DNA of 16,285 bases from an uncultured Clostridia bacterium (GTDB taxonomy: Bacteria > Bacillota > Clostridia > Christensenellales > UBA1242), in NCBI GenBank assembly GCA_937992055.1, contig CALKLQ010000027.1, positions 1-16,285 of the forward strand, read 5' to 3'. Of the stretch, positions 1 to 7,962 are shown piece by piece (the first letter of the stretch is position 1; the number at the start of each line of letters is the position of its first letter). The position numbers and the translations under genes were made by a program. The notes below the pieces were generated by a model. The model saw only the letters and a list, made by a program, of their open reading frames with translations. It was not told where the DNA came from and made no database searches.

Positions 1-2
1 AG

Positions 3-1526
3 AGTTTTGTAATTTCACTTATGGTAGAGAACCTATCAGCCTATCCAATCAAGGCAACAATAAATAACACTGCGACAGAAGATTTGACAAATGTATCTAA
101 GCAAATAATTAATAATGAGGCAATAATTGGAGCGGGTGGAAGTAGTGAGATACAAATCAAATACGATGTAACAGATTCAAGCAAACAAGCAACATTACAA
201 GTTGGCAATGAACTTGCATTTGAGAAAACAATTTTAACTCCATCCGAACAAAGCAATTGGACATATAGGTTAGAAGAAGATAACAAGGTAAGCTTGTTAA
301 AATATACTGGTAGTGAGACAGAAATTGTTGTGCCAAGTAAATTTGAGATTGATGGCACCGAATATCCAGTGTATTCAGTTGGAGATTCAGAGGTGGTTTT
401 GACAGGTACTGACCCAACAACATTTGCACCATATGTAGTTTTTTCAAATTTAGCCAGTCCAAATACAAGTATTGCAAGCGTTGTTGTAAGTGAAGGAATA
501 GAAAGCATAGGGGCTGCCGCACTTGGCGCTTTAATGGGATTGCAAAAAGTTAGCCTTCCAAATAGTTTAAAATATATTAAAGCTGGAGCCTTTGCATATA
601 GTTCTATGCAAGAAGTTTATCTTCCAGACTCTGTCCAAGAGCTAGGGTATGGTTCCTTTATTGAATGTAATAATTTAAGTCATGTTGCCTTGTCAAATAA
701 CTTGCAAAGTATTCAACCTCTTACTTTTTATAATTGTCCAATATATGAAATAACAATTCCAAAGAGTGTAACTGATTTTGGACAGGATGCGTTTTATCCA
801 AGGAGATTAAAAAGCTTAAATTATTTGGGAAGTATTGAAGATTGGTGCAAAATTGATTTTGGTGACACTTTAACTGCGGTACAGGAAAACAGTCCTATAT
901 ATAATGAATTAACCCCAGTAAATTTGTTGTTTAATTATAGTTTAGTTACCGAAATAACAATTCCGACTAGTATTGAAACAATTAATACTGGTGCCTTCGC
1001 GGGTTGTACTAGTATTAAAAAAGCAATTGTAAACTCAAAAATAATAGAGGGATACGCATTTTGTGGTTGTAAAAATTTAACAGAAGTTACTTTGCCAAGC
1101 ACATTGACAAGTATAGGTGAATATGCATTTTATAATTGTGAAGTTTTAACAGAGATCGCTTTGCCTAGCACATTGACAAGTATAGGTGAATATGCATTTT
1201 ATGGTTGCAGTAGTATAACAAGTATAACAATTCCGGAAGGTATCACAGCCATAGGCCGTTCTACATTTGATCATTGTGAACGTCTAATTGAGATAACCCT
1301 TCCAAGCACATTGACAAGCATAGGGCAAGATGCTTTTGGTAACTCATCAATAATATATGAACCAAATATTCCTATTAAGTCTATAACTATTAATGCAATA
1401 ACTCCACCAACTATGATTGGGAATACATTTCGTTCATTTGAAAAGATATATGTTCCAGCATCGTCTGTAGAAGCTTATAAGACCGCTTGGGAACTTTATG
1501 CTAGTAAAATTACTGCAATAGTTTAA
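3..1526 (+). CDS. BspA-like leucine-rich repeat surface protein, 5' end outside window
   Basis: The frame stays open through the left edge, with no stop and no ribosome binding site before the ATG at 21, so this is very probably the C-terminal part of a longer protein. After about 130 residues without repeats comes a run of roughly ten 23-residue LRR_5 units with the pattern I-x-x-I-G-x-x-A-F-x-x-C-x-x-L-x-x-V-x-L-P. It is interrupted by the YLGSIEDWCKIDF-type insertion common in this family. The end, VPASSVEAYKTAWELYA..., is a usual BspA-type terminus; no LPXTG motif or membrane anchor follows. BspA-like proteins are secreted or surface proteins, often adhesins of host-associated bacteria; the exact role here is unknown. 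A signal peptide, if present, lies upstream of the window. The family call is confident and the function is inferred. Confidence 0.85.
   Translation, partial: SFVISLMVENLSAYPIKATINNTATEDLTNVSKQIINNEAIIGAGGSSEIQIKYDVTDSSKQATLQVGNELAFEKTILTPSEQSNWTYRLEEDNKVSLLKYTGSETEIVVPSKFEIDGTEYPVYSVGDSEVVLTGTDPTTFAPYVVFSNLASPNTSIASVVVSEGIESIGAAALGALMGLQKVSLPNSLKYIKAGAFAYSSMQEVYLPDSVQELGYGSFIECNNLSHVALSNNLQSIQPLTFYNCPIYEITIPKSVTDFGQDAFYPRRLKSLNYLGSIEDWCKIDFGDTLTAVQENSPIYNELTPVNLLFNYSLVTEITIPTSIETINTGAFAGCTSIKKAIVNSKIIEGYAFCGCKNLTEVTLPSTLTSIGEYAFYNCEVLTEIALPSTLTSIGEYAFYGCSSITSITIPEGITAIGRSTFDHCERLIEITLPSTLTSIGQDAFGNSSIIYEPNIPIKSITINAITPPTMIGNTFRSFEKIYVPASSVEAYKTAWELYASKITAIV
1098..1318 (+). repeat. Near-identical 69-bp LRR-coding repeats
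   Basis: The stretch AGCACATTGACAAG starts at 1098, 1167 and 1305, spacings of 69 and 138 (2 x 69) bases, equal to one or two 23-residue LRR units. The first two copies stay nearly identical at DNA level through the following GTATAGGTGAATATGCATTT, suggesting recent duplication or homogenisation inside the gene. Confidence 0.85.
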
Positions 1527-1550
1527 AATAGATTTTTACAAGTTTTATTA

Positions 1551-1578
1551 AAAAAATCCTAAATATTTAGGATTTTTT
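1551..1578. terminator. Bidirectional terminator between LRR gene and typA
   Basis: A perfect 28-base palindrome (AAAAAATCCTAAAT and its complement) centred at 1564/1565 gives a hairpin with T-runs on both strands. It sits between the convergent LRR gene, which stops at 1526, and typA, which stops at 1594, so it can serve both. Confidence 0.85.
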
Positions 1579-1593
1579 ATATTTTATTTAGAT

Positions 1594-3423
1594 TTAATTA
1601 TTTTGTTTTCTTTTAAATGCCTCTCTTCCACGCATTGTGTGATCTAGAATTATTTTTCGCATTCTTAGGTTTTGTGGAGTGACTTCCAAAAGTTCATCCT
1701 CATCCAAAAATTCAAGGCATTCTTCTAAGGTAGGTTTTTTAACTGGTTCAAGTCTAAGTGCATCGTCACTTGAAGAGGAACGAGTGTTTGAAAGATGTTT
1801 CCTTTTGCAAACATTGACTGTTATGTCATCGCCTTTTGGATTTATTCCAACTATCATTCCAGCATAAACTTTGTCACCAACATTTATAAATAGTTTTCCA
1901 CGTTCTTGGGCATAGAATAGCCCATATTGAACTGCTTCACCATCTTCATGAGCAATTAATGTTCCATAATTTCTTCTGTTTATATTGCCCTTAAATTCTT
2001 CATATTGCAAAAAGACATTACTCATAATTCCGCCACCTTTGGTGTCTGTAAGGAATTGATTTTTATATCCAAACAAGCCTCTTGCAGGGATGTGGAATTC
2101 AAGTCTGGTTCTGTCACCATGATTGTTCATTGAAACAAGGTTTCCTTTTCTAGAAGCTAGGGCGGTGAGTACGCTTCCAACACTATCTTCAGGAACATCT
2201 ACAACTAATCTTTCAATAGGTTCGGTCTTTTTTCCGTTTTCTTCTTTGTAAATCACCTTTGGCATGCTTACTTGGAATTCAAATCCATCTCTTCTCATGT
2301 TTTCAATCAAAATTGAAATATGCATTTCACCTCTGCCCAAAACACGAAAAGAATCTGCGCTATCTGTGTCATAAACTTTTAAACTTAAATCTTTCATGGC
2401 TTCTTTGTAAAGTCTTTCACGAAGGTGTCTGCTTGTACAGAATTTTCCTTCTTTTCCTGCAAATGGACTGTTGTTTACTGAAAAAACCATTTCCATACTA
2501 GGTTCACTTATTTTAACAAACGGCAGGGTGTTAACTTCATCTTTATCTGATAGAGTATCTCCAATGGTAATGTCGTTTGCTCCAGCTATACAAATGATAT
2601 CGCCAACATTTGCATTTTGAACTTGAACCCTTTTAAGACCTTGAAACTCAAATAAGCTTTGAACCTTAAATGGTATTTTTTTGCTAGAATCGTGATAGTT
2701 TGTAACCAACAGGTTGTCACCAACTTTTAGACTTCCTTGTTCAATTTTTCCTACCGCTAGTTTTCCACAAAATTCATTGTGCTCTGTAGCGCTGACTAGC
2801 ATATTAAATTTTTTGTCCGCATTTCCTGATGGGGCAGGGATATGATTTAATATTAGTTCAAAGAGGGGTTTAAAATCAGTGCCTTGTTCATCTGGATGTA
2901 GTGAGGCGGTTCCAAATCTAGCAGAAGCATAAATGAAAGGGGAGTCAAGTTGTTCGCTTGTGGCATTAAGTTCCAGCAAAAGCTCTAATACCTCATCGCC
3001 AACCTCTTTTAGTCTTGCATCTTTTCTGTCAACTTTATTAATTACAATGATTATTTTTAATCCCAGTTCCAAAGCCTTTTCCAAAACGAATCTGGTTTGG
3101 GGCATTGGACCTTCATAAGCGTCAACAAGTAAAAGAACTCCATCAACCATTTTTAAAACCCTTTCGACCTCTCCGCCAAAGTCGGCGTGACCTGGGGTGT
3201 CAACAACATTGATTTTTACATCATTATAATATAACGATGCATTTTTACTTAAAATTGTTATGCCTCTTTCTTTTTCAAGTGAGTTGGAGTCCATTACTCT
3301 ATCTTCAACTACCTGATTATCTCTAAAAACACCACCTTGTTTTAACATCTCATTAACTAATGAGGTTTTGCCGTGGTCAACATGGGCAATAATTGCAACA
3401 TTTCTAATTTTGTTATTTTCCAT
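1594..3423 (-). CDS. typA: Translational GTPase TypA/BipA
   Basis: Ribosome-binding GTPase of the elongation-factor superfamily, with roles in ribosome assembly and stress adaptation. From the chosen start the protein is 609 residues, the usual family length. Visible GTPase motifs are AHVDHGKT (residues 13-20), ERGITI, DTPGHADFGGE (about 76) and NKVD (about 130), followed by the EF-G-like domains and the TypA C-terminal domain. The ATG at 3423 is preferred over an in-frame ATG at 3453. It has an AAAGGAT ribosome binding site about 6 bases upstream, and the likely promoter would start the transcript downstream of 3453. The gene is monocistronic, separated from the upstream tRNA by a terminator. 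Confidence 0.95.
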   Translation of the reverse strand: MENNKIRNVAIIAHVDHGKTSLVNEMLKQGGVFRDNQVVEDRVMDSNSLEKERGITILSKNASLYYNDVKINVVDTPGHADFGGEVERVLKMVDGVLLLVDAYEGPMPQTRFVLEKALELGLKIIIVINKVDRKDARLKEVGDEVLELLLELNATSEQLDSPFIYASARFGTASLHPDEQGTDFKPLFELILNHIPAPSGNADKKFNMLVSATEHNEFCGKLAVGKIEQGSLKVGDNLLVTNYHDSSKKIPFKVQSLFEFQGLKRVQVQNANVGDIICIAGANDITIGDTLSDKDEVNTLPFVKISEPSMEMVFSVNNSPFAGKEGKFCTSRHLRERLYKEAMKDLSLKVYDTDSADSFRVLGRGEMHISILIENMRRDGFEFQVSMPKVIYKEENGKKTEPIERLVVDVPEDSVGSVLTALASRKGNLVSMNNHGDRTRLEFHIPARGLFGYKNQFLTDTKGGGIMSNVFLQYEEFKGNINRRNYGTLIAHEDGEAVQYGLFYAQERGKLFINVGDKVYAGMIVGINPKGDDITVNVCKRKHLSNTRSSSSDDALRLEPVKKPTLEECLEFLDEDELLEVTPQNLRMRKIILDHTMRGREAFKRKQNN

Positions 3424-3451
3424 AAATTTATCCTTTTTTTTAAACTTTTCC

Positions 3452-3480
3452 ATTTTAGCATAAAAAATACATAATGGAAA
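3452..3480 (-). promoter_or_regulatory. Putative SigA promoter of typA
   Basis: On the minus strand TTTCCA (3480-3475) and TAAAAT (3457-3452) are separated by 17 bases. The expected start near 3445 leaves a leader of about 22 bases before the ATG at 3423. The -35 element matches the consensus at 4 of 6 positions. Confidence 0.45.
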
Positions 3481-3597
3481 TATTTTTTTATCTAAAAGAA
3501 AAATATCGCAAAACTATTGAATTTTTCTTTTGATTAGATTACATTTTAGCAAGTATGTGACTATTAAAGTTTAATTATTTACAATAATTTTCACATT

Positions 3598-3621
3598 AAA
3601 AAAGTTGTCCAAAAGGACAAC
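3598..3621 (-). terminator. Terminator of the tRNA-fMet gene
   Basis: Read on the minus strand, GTTGTCC, a TTTT loop and GGACAAC are followed by six T (3603-3598). It lies 9 bases after the tRNA 3' end. A T-run on the plus strand (3623-3630) means it could also stop plus-strand transcription. Confidence 0.9.
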
Positions 3622-3629
3622 GTTTTTTT

Positions 3630-3706
<77 letters not shown>

Positions 3707-3721
3707 ATATAAGCATAAGTT

Positions 3722-3750
3722 ATAATATCTTATTTACCCCTATTTGTCAA
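3722..3750 (-). promoter_or_regulatory. Consensus SigA promoter of tRNA-fMet
   Basis: Minus strand TTGACA (3750-3745), a 17-base spacer and TATTAT (3727-3722). The predicted start near 3714 is about 8 bases upstream of the mature tRNA end at 3706, fitting a stable-RNA promoter. Confidence 0.88.
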
Positions 3751-4078
3751 GAGTTTATACTAATTTTTTTAATTAATATCAAAAAACATTTTAGGGTTAA
3801 AAAATAGGGGAATAGAATTTTTTGGTTTTATAGAGTTATTTGTAATTTTGTAAATGATAAACTTGCAATTTGATATTTTTATATAAGCTTTTGTTTAATA
3901 AAGTTTATTTCAATTTTTTGTTTTAGGCATTTATTTTAGTTGTAAGTAACATGATATTCATCAATTATTTTAAAAGTTATTTTATTTAAAGAAAATAACA
4001 AAATTCAACAAAATAAGCTAAGTCACTATATTTTATTTTATTTCATAATATTTTACATTAAATGATATAGGAGAGAGT
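3751..4078. other. AT-rich intergenic region upstream of first coiled-coil gene
   Basis: There is no convincing ORF, RNA gene or terminator here. It is extremely AT-rich and ends in the ribosome binding site AGGAGAGAG of the gene at 4079. A CATAATA at 4044-4050 resembles a SigG -10 element, but I see no matching -35 at proper spacing. The gene's promoter must lie here but cannot be assigned with confidence. Confidence 0.5.
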
Positions 4079-4543
4079 ATGAAAAAAAATTATGGAGAAT
4101 TGTTAGAAAGTTTAGAAGTTGAAGTCCAAAATATTAAATTGCAATTAAAATTTATTAAATCAGAAATATTTGACTATAACCAGCAACTTGAAAATTTATC
4201 TAGTGATTTGGAATACTTGACTAGAGATATAAATGTTTTTAAGTATGTTCAATTAGATAAAGATATCAGAGCTAAATTGATAAATAAAGGTAGTGATGCT
4301 TGCGGGAAAAGCAGGGTGGGAGATTTAAAAAACGAACTGTTAAAGCTTGCACAAACTGATATGATAAAAAAATTTAATGCATTAAAAACCAATTTTGAAG
4401 CATTAAACTATAGAATTTGCTCCTTGATGAAAGAATATAGGTTGTTTCAGGAAAAATTAGAATTGATAAATGAAAATATAGCTAAAATTAAACTCAAAAA
4501 AGTTATTCAGAAAAAAAGAGAAAGAGAGAATATTATTGCTTAA
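4079..4543 (+). CDS. Coiled-coil protein of unknown function, paralogue 1
   Basis: A 154-residue, highly charged protein rich in Lys, Glu, Leu, Asn and Ile, with heptad-like spacing through most of its length; it should be largely helical coiled coil. There is no signal peptide or membrane segment, so it is probably cytoplasmic. The start is well supported by AGGAGAGAG just before the ATG. It is related to the next gene (4927): both carry D-x-x-V-x-K-Y-[VI]-Q-L (here FKYVQL at 54-59) and S-L-x-K-E-Y with a matching tail (here SLMKEY at 115-120). A short polar break with GSDACGKSR (71-79) separates the two coiled-coil halves. I recognise no family. The gene is monocistronic, with long noncoding flanks. 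Function unknown. Confidence 0.75.
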   Translation: MKKNYGELLESLEVEVQNIKLQLKFIKSEIFDYNQQLENLSSDLEYLTRDINVFKYVQLDKDIRAKLINKGSDACGKSRVGDLKNELLKLAQTDMIKKFNALKTNFEALNYRICSLMKEYRLFQEKLELINENIAKIKLKKVIQKKRERENIIA

Positions 4544-4821
4544 TTGCTTAGCTCAATAAATAACTTACAAAATCATCACAAAATTAAAATATTAAAGCAT
4601 GTTTATGCTGATTTCTAGCTTGCAATCTAATATTTGTCTGGTTTGCGTGGTCAAATTTGAAAAATTTTGAACTATGATTGCGTAATATCCTTTTTAAGCG
4701 CTTTCTAAAAAAGTTTACAAAATGACCTTTTAATTCATCTTATTATATTTTTTTTGATTAGATGCAATTTATTTTTTAATAAAGTTGTTTATGACCTCAT
4801 GATATTTATGTATTTTTTTAG

Positions 4822-4846
4822 GTTGGCAAAAGTTAATGTTGTCAAC
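4822..4846. repeat. Inverted repeat upstream of second coiled-coil gene
   Basis: GTTGGCAA and TTGTCAAC are separated by 9 bases; all 8 positions pair if one G-T wobble is allowed. It lies 16 bases upstream of the putative -35 element at 4863, so it could be an operator or simply a small RNA hairpin. No T-run follows, which argues against a terminator. Confidence 0.5.
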
Positions 4847-4862
4847 TAATTTTTAATACCTA

Positions 4863-4891
4863 TTGAAATTATAAATATATTATGTTATTCT
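4863..4891 (+). promoter_or_regulatory. Putative SigA promoter of second coiled-coil gene
   Basis: TTGAAA (4863-4868), a 17-base spacer and TATTCT (4886-4891), giving a leader of about 28 bases before the ATG at 4927. The -10 is a moderate match in a very AT-rich region. Confidence 0.42.
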
Positions 4892-4926
4892 TAAATTGAC
4901 ACTGGAAAGTAAAAAAAGGGGTTTTT

Positions 4927-5415
4927 ATGAACAAACGAAAATTAAATAGGTTAAAATCACTAAAGGAAAGAGTTGTATTAGGAAAAAGCTTTATTGAAAC
5001 GCTAAAAGCTGAACTGGAATTTTTGAATGCTGATTTAAACATCTTACAAGAACAAATTGATAAAACTACCAATGAGCTAAATAATTTGGCTTTAGATACT
5101 GATGTTGCAAAGTATATTCAATTAAAAACAAAATTCAATATTGCATTAGTTAAAAGTAAACGAGGAGTTAGCGAATTTGCGGTTCGTAATAACTTGAAGG
5201 TTGATGAATTTCAACAACAACTCATTAACTTTAAAAATAATGAAAAGGTTCAACAATTTAGAAAGTTATCAAAAGAGCTTAAAACATTTGGACTCAAAAT
5301 TGAATCTTTACAAAAAGAATATGCTTATACTAATAAAAAATTGGGTTTATTGAATAGAGAGATAGCCCAGCTTGAATTTAAATTAATCAAAAATTGCAAT
5401 GGAAGAGAGTTTTAA
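4927..5415 (+). CDS. Coiled-coil protein of unknown function, paralogue 2
   Basis: A 162-residue charged, helical protein, apparently a tandem duplicate of the gene at 4079. Shared landmarks are the AKYIQL block (61-66), the polar break (KSKRG, 76-80), and SLQKEY (127-132) followed by a coiled coil ending in NREIAQLE, matching NENIAKIK in paralogue 1. Overall identity looks low, so the duplication is not recent. There is no signal peptide, membrane segment or catalytic motif. An AAGGGG ribosome binding site precedes the ATG. The transcript ends at the hairpin at 5496-5527. Function is not recognised; a structural or scaffolding role would be only a guess. Confidence 0.75.
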   Translation: MNKRKLNRLKSLKERVVLGKSFIETLKAELEFLNADLNILQEQIDKTTNELNNLALDTDVAKYIQLKTKFNIALVKSKRGVSEFAVRNNLKVDEFQQQLINFKNNEKVQQFRKLSKELKTFGLKIESLQKEYAYTNKKLGLLNREIAQLEFKLIKNCNGREF

Positions 5416-5495
5416 TTTATTTAAAGATAATTTTGTTTTTAATAAAAACTTTTATGATAACTTTGCTAGCATTAATGCTAATAGATTAAAGCATA

Positions 5496-5527
5496 AAATA
5501 ACTCGTGTTAAAACGGGTTATTTTTTT
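5496..5527 (+). terminator. Terminator after second coiled-coil gene
   Basis: A 10-bp stem, AAATAACTCG with CGGGTTATTT (one T-G wobble), an 8-base loop, then a T-run to 5527. It lies 80 bases after the stop codon at 5415. Confidence 0.85.
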
Positions 5528-5556
5528 ATAAACAGGATGTAAAGCAGTTTTTCAAT

Positions 5557-5595
5557 AAAAAAAACATAGCTTTGCATTGGCAAGAATCTATGTTT
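5557..5595 (-). terminator. Terminator of the HicB-like gene
   Basis: On the minus strand AAACATAG and CTATGTTT form the outer stem, with an inner TTGC/GCAA stem, followed by a run of T (5564-5557). It lies 34 bases after the stop of the gene at 5630. Confidence 0.75.
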
Positions 5596-5629
5596 GATTA
5601 AAGGTTTATTAAGGTTTTTAAAAAATTAT

Positions 5630-5902
5630 TTATTTTAGCTTTTTATCATCAATAAGTGCATCAAGAAGAAGAATGGTGTTCTTTGGATTTTGTTTTTGAG
5701 TGTCTTCAAATTTGGAAGGGAAATTAACTTCCATGTCAAACTTTAAAGCATATGTGCAATATGCTCTTAGATAGTCCTTTGCAAATAAAAATGCTTCTTC
5801 AATGGAATTGCCCTCTGTGGTGAGATTTAAATCAGGTATTAATACTTTATATTCATTATCTAATTTAAAAAAAACAGCAGGATATATATAATGATGTAGC
5901 AT
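5630..5902 (-). CDS. HicB-like family protein, orphan
   Basis: A 90-residue protein whose N-terminal half fits the HicB antitoxin-like fold: Y-P-A-V-F-F (7-12), then Y-K-V-L-I-P-D-L-N-L-T-T-E-G-x-S-I-E-E-A (18-37) and a helix A-K-D-Y-L-R-A. Small HicB-type proteins neutralise the HicA mRNA interferase and may autorepress. Here the last 25 residues show no clear ribbon-helix-helix or helix-turn-helix, and no HicA-sized ORF with a dsRBD-like fold is next to it on either strand. It may be a solitary member with a regulatory or unknown role. The start is well supported by AGGAGG 9 bases before the ATG. Confidence 0.72.
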   Translation of the reverse strand: MLHHYIYPAVFFKLDNEYKVLIPDLNLTTEGNSIEEAFLFAKDYLRAYCTYALKFDMEVNFPSKFEDTQKQNPKNTILLLDALIDDKKLK

Positions 5903-6042
5903 TTTTGCAAGCCTCCTAATTAATTCAAAGATAGTTTAACATATCATAATTCAAAATACAAACATTTATGCCAAAAATTTTAAATTTAAATGCTAGCAAA
6001 AGCTTTACGAAAAGGATGACAATTTATATGTTTTTTAAAATG

Positions 6043-6071
6043 TTGATAATTTTGACAAATAATGCTAAAAT
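6043..6071 (+). promoter_or_regulatory. SigA-type promoter placing the start site at the lipoprotein ATG
   Basis: TTGATA (6043-6048), a 17-base spacer and TAAAAT (6066-6071). The ATG is at 6078, only 6 bases after the -10, so transcription would begin at or next to the start codon. Confidence 0.55.
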
Positions 6072-6077
6072 AAAACC

Positions 6078-7811
6078 ATGAAGAAAATTTTAAAGGTTTT
6101 TCTTAGTTTGTTTTTACTTTGTTGCATGTTTACCTTGTCAGCATGTGGTTTTTCAGATATGGAATTTGGTGGTGGCGGTGCTATAGGTGGAGGAGAAGGC
6201 ACTCAAAGACCAAACGTCTTTGCGGATATTGGTGGTTATAAAGTTTGCTATAGGCCTAGTCTTTATCCTTTTAAAGATTATTATCAAAATATATCAAATA
6301 TACTCTTAGATAAGTTGTATTCTACATATGGAATGGCTGGCAAAAGTCTTAAAGATGATGAGATTGACCAGAAATTAATTGAAAAAATAGATGAGGCATT
6401 TAAATTAAAATATAACATAAATGGAAATATAGATAAAACAGAGGCGAGATATATTAAATTTAAAAATGAGTGTCTTGCTTATTATAGTGACGATGTTAGA
6501 TATTCAATTTTTGTTTTAAAAAATACAGATGGCGACTATGTGAATGCCAATGGTGAAGTTCTTCAAGATAATGATGAACACTACTTTTTTGCTAATAAAG
6601 GTGATGACAATAAATGGTTATGGAATTCACCTAGTTCAACTTCTGGTGTCAATTTTGCACTTTCAAAAGCATGCTTTGAAGGGCTTTATTCTTCTACGCC
6701 TATTGTAGCAAAAAAAGTTCTTGAATACGTCAGTGAAAACGGAGAAATTAAAAATGCTACCAAAGAATATTACAATGAGATTGTAAAGGAATTTTCACCT
6801 GCATTGCAAACTGCAATTTTGCAAATAGTGTTAGGAATAACTCCTCAAAGTTTTACTTTAGAAGATGTTACATCGGGTAGAGTTAATCAAATCTTAGGCA
6901 CAAGTCAAATGCAAAATGGGGAAGTTGTTGCAACAGGCTTGAAATTAAAATTTCAGCAAGAAGCTACCTATGTTGGACTAACAGAAAACGATAGGGAAAA
7001 AATTGAAAATTATATTTTAGATAATGTTATTGGATTAGATAAAATTATTAATGGAAGCTTTACAAGGGAAGACTATCTTCAAACAATAAGAGAGGTTTGG
7101 CAAGAGCACGTTTTTGTTGTTGACGAGGTCGAAAATTCATCAGAAACTTATGGAAATCTTTTTGAGCCATATCCAGCGACCATGATAAAAGATTACAACG
7201 AAAATACTTTTTTTATTTCAAGCAAAAAAGGTGAGGCATTTAAAGATATACCACAAATGCAATATCAGTCTATTGTGATTATGCCTGAAAAAGAAATTTA
7301 CTTGTGGGAATTGTGGCTGGTTTTTGCGGGAAACTCTAATTTAAATATTAATACATATTTTAGATATTATAATAAATCAAATAACACTATGATTATTGGT
7401 AAACCTAAAAAGGCAACAACAATTTTAGAAAGTGAGTTTGATGCTTTTAAAAGCCCTTATTATTCTTTCAGTATTAATGATTCAAATGGCAAGGAATCGT
7501 TATTCTACTTAGATGAATTTAATAATAATATTGGCGGCGGAATATTAAATACCAATGGTGAAAGTATTTCTATGAATGGAGATATCTCAAATTATTACGA
7601 TTTAATTGATTCTGCCAATGGATTTTCTACAATAACTGTTCTGAATGCAGATAGGTTCAACACTCAAGATGGATGTTCTTATTTGGAAATTGTTTTTGAT
7701 GTTGAAAGACAACTAGACCAAATAAAAGACTACTCTTTTAAAGTTGCTATTTCTGGAACCTGGCTTGGAACTAGCGACATGATAGAAGATTATAAAATAA
7801 AAAATAATTAG
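6078..7811 (+). CDS. Large lipoprotein of unknown function
   Basis: A 577-residue exported protein. The N-terminus has two Lys, a hydrophobic core and the lipobox L-S-A-C with the lipidated Cys at residue 23, so it should be anchored on the outer face of the membrane. A Gly-rich linker (GGGGAIGGGEG, about 32-42) follows. The mature part is acidic and hydrophilic, rich in Asn, Asp, Tyr and Lys. I recognise no catalytic motif or solute-binding family. The second half (about 390-560) looks beta-rich and might be a ligand-binding domain, which is inference. There is no Shine-Dalgarno sequence before the ATG and the promoter -10 is 6 bases away. It appears monocistronic. Function not recognised. 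Confidence 0.85.
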   Translation: MKKILKVFLSLFLLCCMFTLSACGFSDMEFGGGGAIGGGEGTQRPNVFADIGGYKVCYRPSLYPFKDYYQNISNILLDKLYSTYGMAGKSLKDDEIDQKLIEKIDEAFKLKYNINGNIDKTEARYIKFKNECLAYYSDDVRYSIFVLKNTDGDYVNANGEVLQDNDEHYFFANKGDDNKWLWNSPSSTSGVNFALSKACFEGLYSSTPIVAKKVLEYVSENGEIKNATKEYYNEIVKEFSPALQTAILQIVLGITPQSFTLEDVTSGRVNQILGTSQMQNGEVVATGLKLKFQQEATYVGLTENDREKIENYILDNVIGLDKIINGSFTREDYLQTIREVWQEHVFVVDEVENSSETYGNLFEPYPATMIKDYNENTFFISSKKGEAFKDIPQMQYQSIVIMPEKEIYLWELWLVFAGNSNLNINTYFRYYNKSNNTMIIGKPKKATTILESEFDAFKSPYYSFSINDSNGKESLFYLDEFNNNIGGGILNTNGESISMNGDISNYYDLIDSANGFSTITVLNADRFNTQDGCSYLEIVFDVERQLDQIKDYSFKVAISGTWLGTSDMIEDYKIKNN

Positions 7812-7962
7812 TTATAATTGACTTAGTAATTTTTATTACACCTTTTTGCATATATAGATATATAAGACTGTAAATATTTAAAACAATAATTTTAAGTTTG
7901 CTAAAATTCTGATTAAACTATATGTTTTTTGAAGTCTTAAAATAAAGAAAAAGGTAGTTTTG

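Larger units (their letters stand above)
4544..4926. other. AT-rich intergenic region between the coiled-coil paralogues
   Basis: These 383 bases hold no convincing gene. They contain a weak stem (AGCAT/ATGCT near 4597) without a T-run, an inverted repeat at 4822-4846, and a possible SigA promoter at 4863-4891. There is some loose resemblance to the spacer before the first paralogue (GCAATTT and TAATAAAGTT blocks), but composition bias could explain it. Confidence 0.5.

Noticed and set aside
41..522. Two minus-strand ORFs of 155 and 121 codons inside the LRR gene
   Set aside because: They lie antisense within the strongly supported LRR frame, have no ribosome binding site, and their hydrophobic residues reflect complementary codons.
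2259..3118. Plus-strand ORFs within typA, with similar ones at 1679-1867
   Set aside because: They are antisense to conserved TypA coding sequence; their Ser- and Leu-rich composition is typical of shadow frames.
4044..4050. CATAATA as a SigG-type -10 upstream of the first coiled-coil gene
   Set aside because: No GNATR-like -35 lies at about 18 bases, and such a heptamer is expected by chance in DNA this AT-rich.
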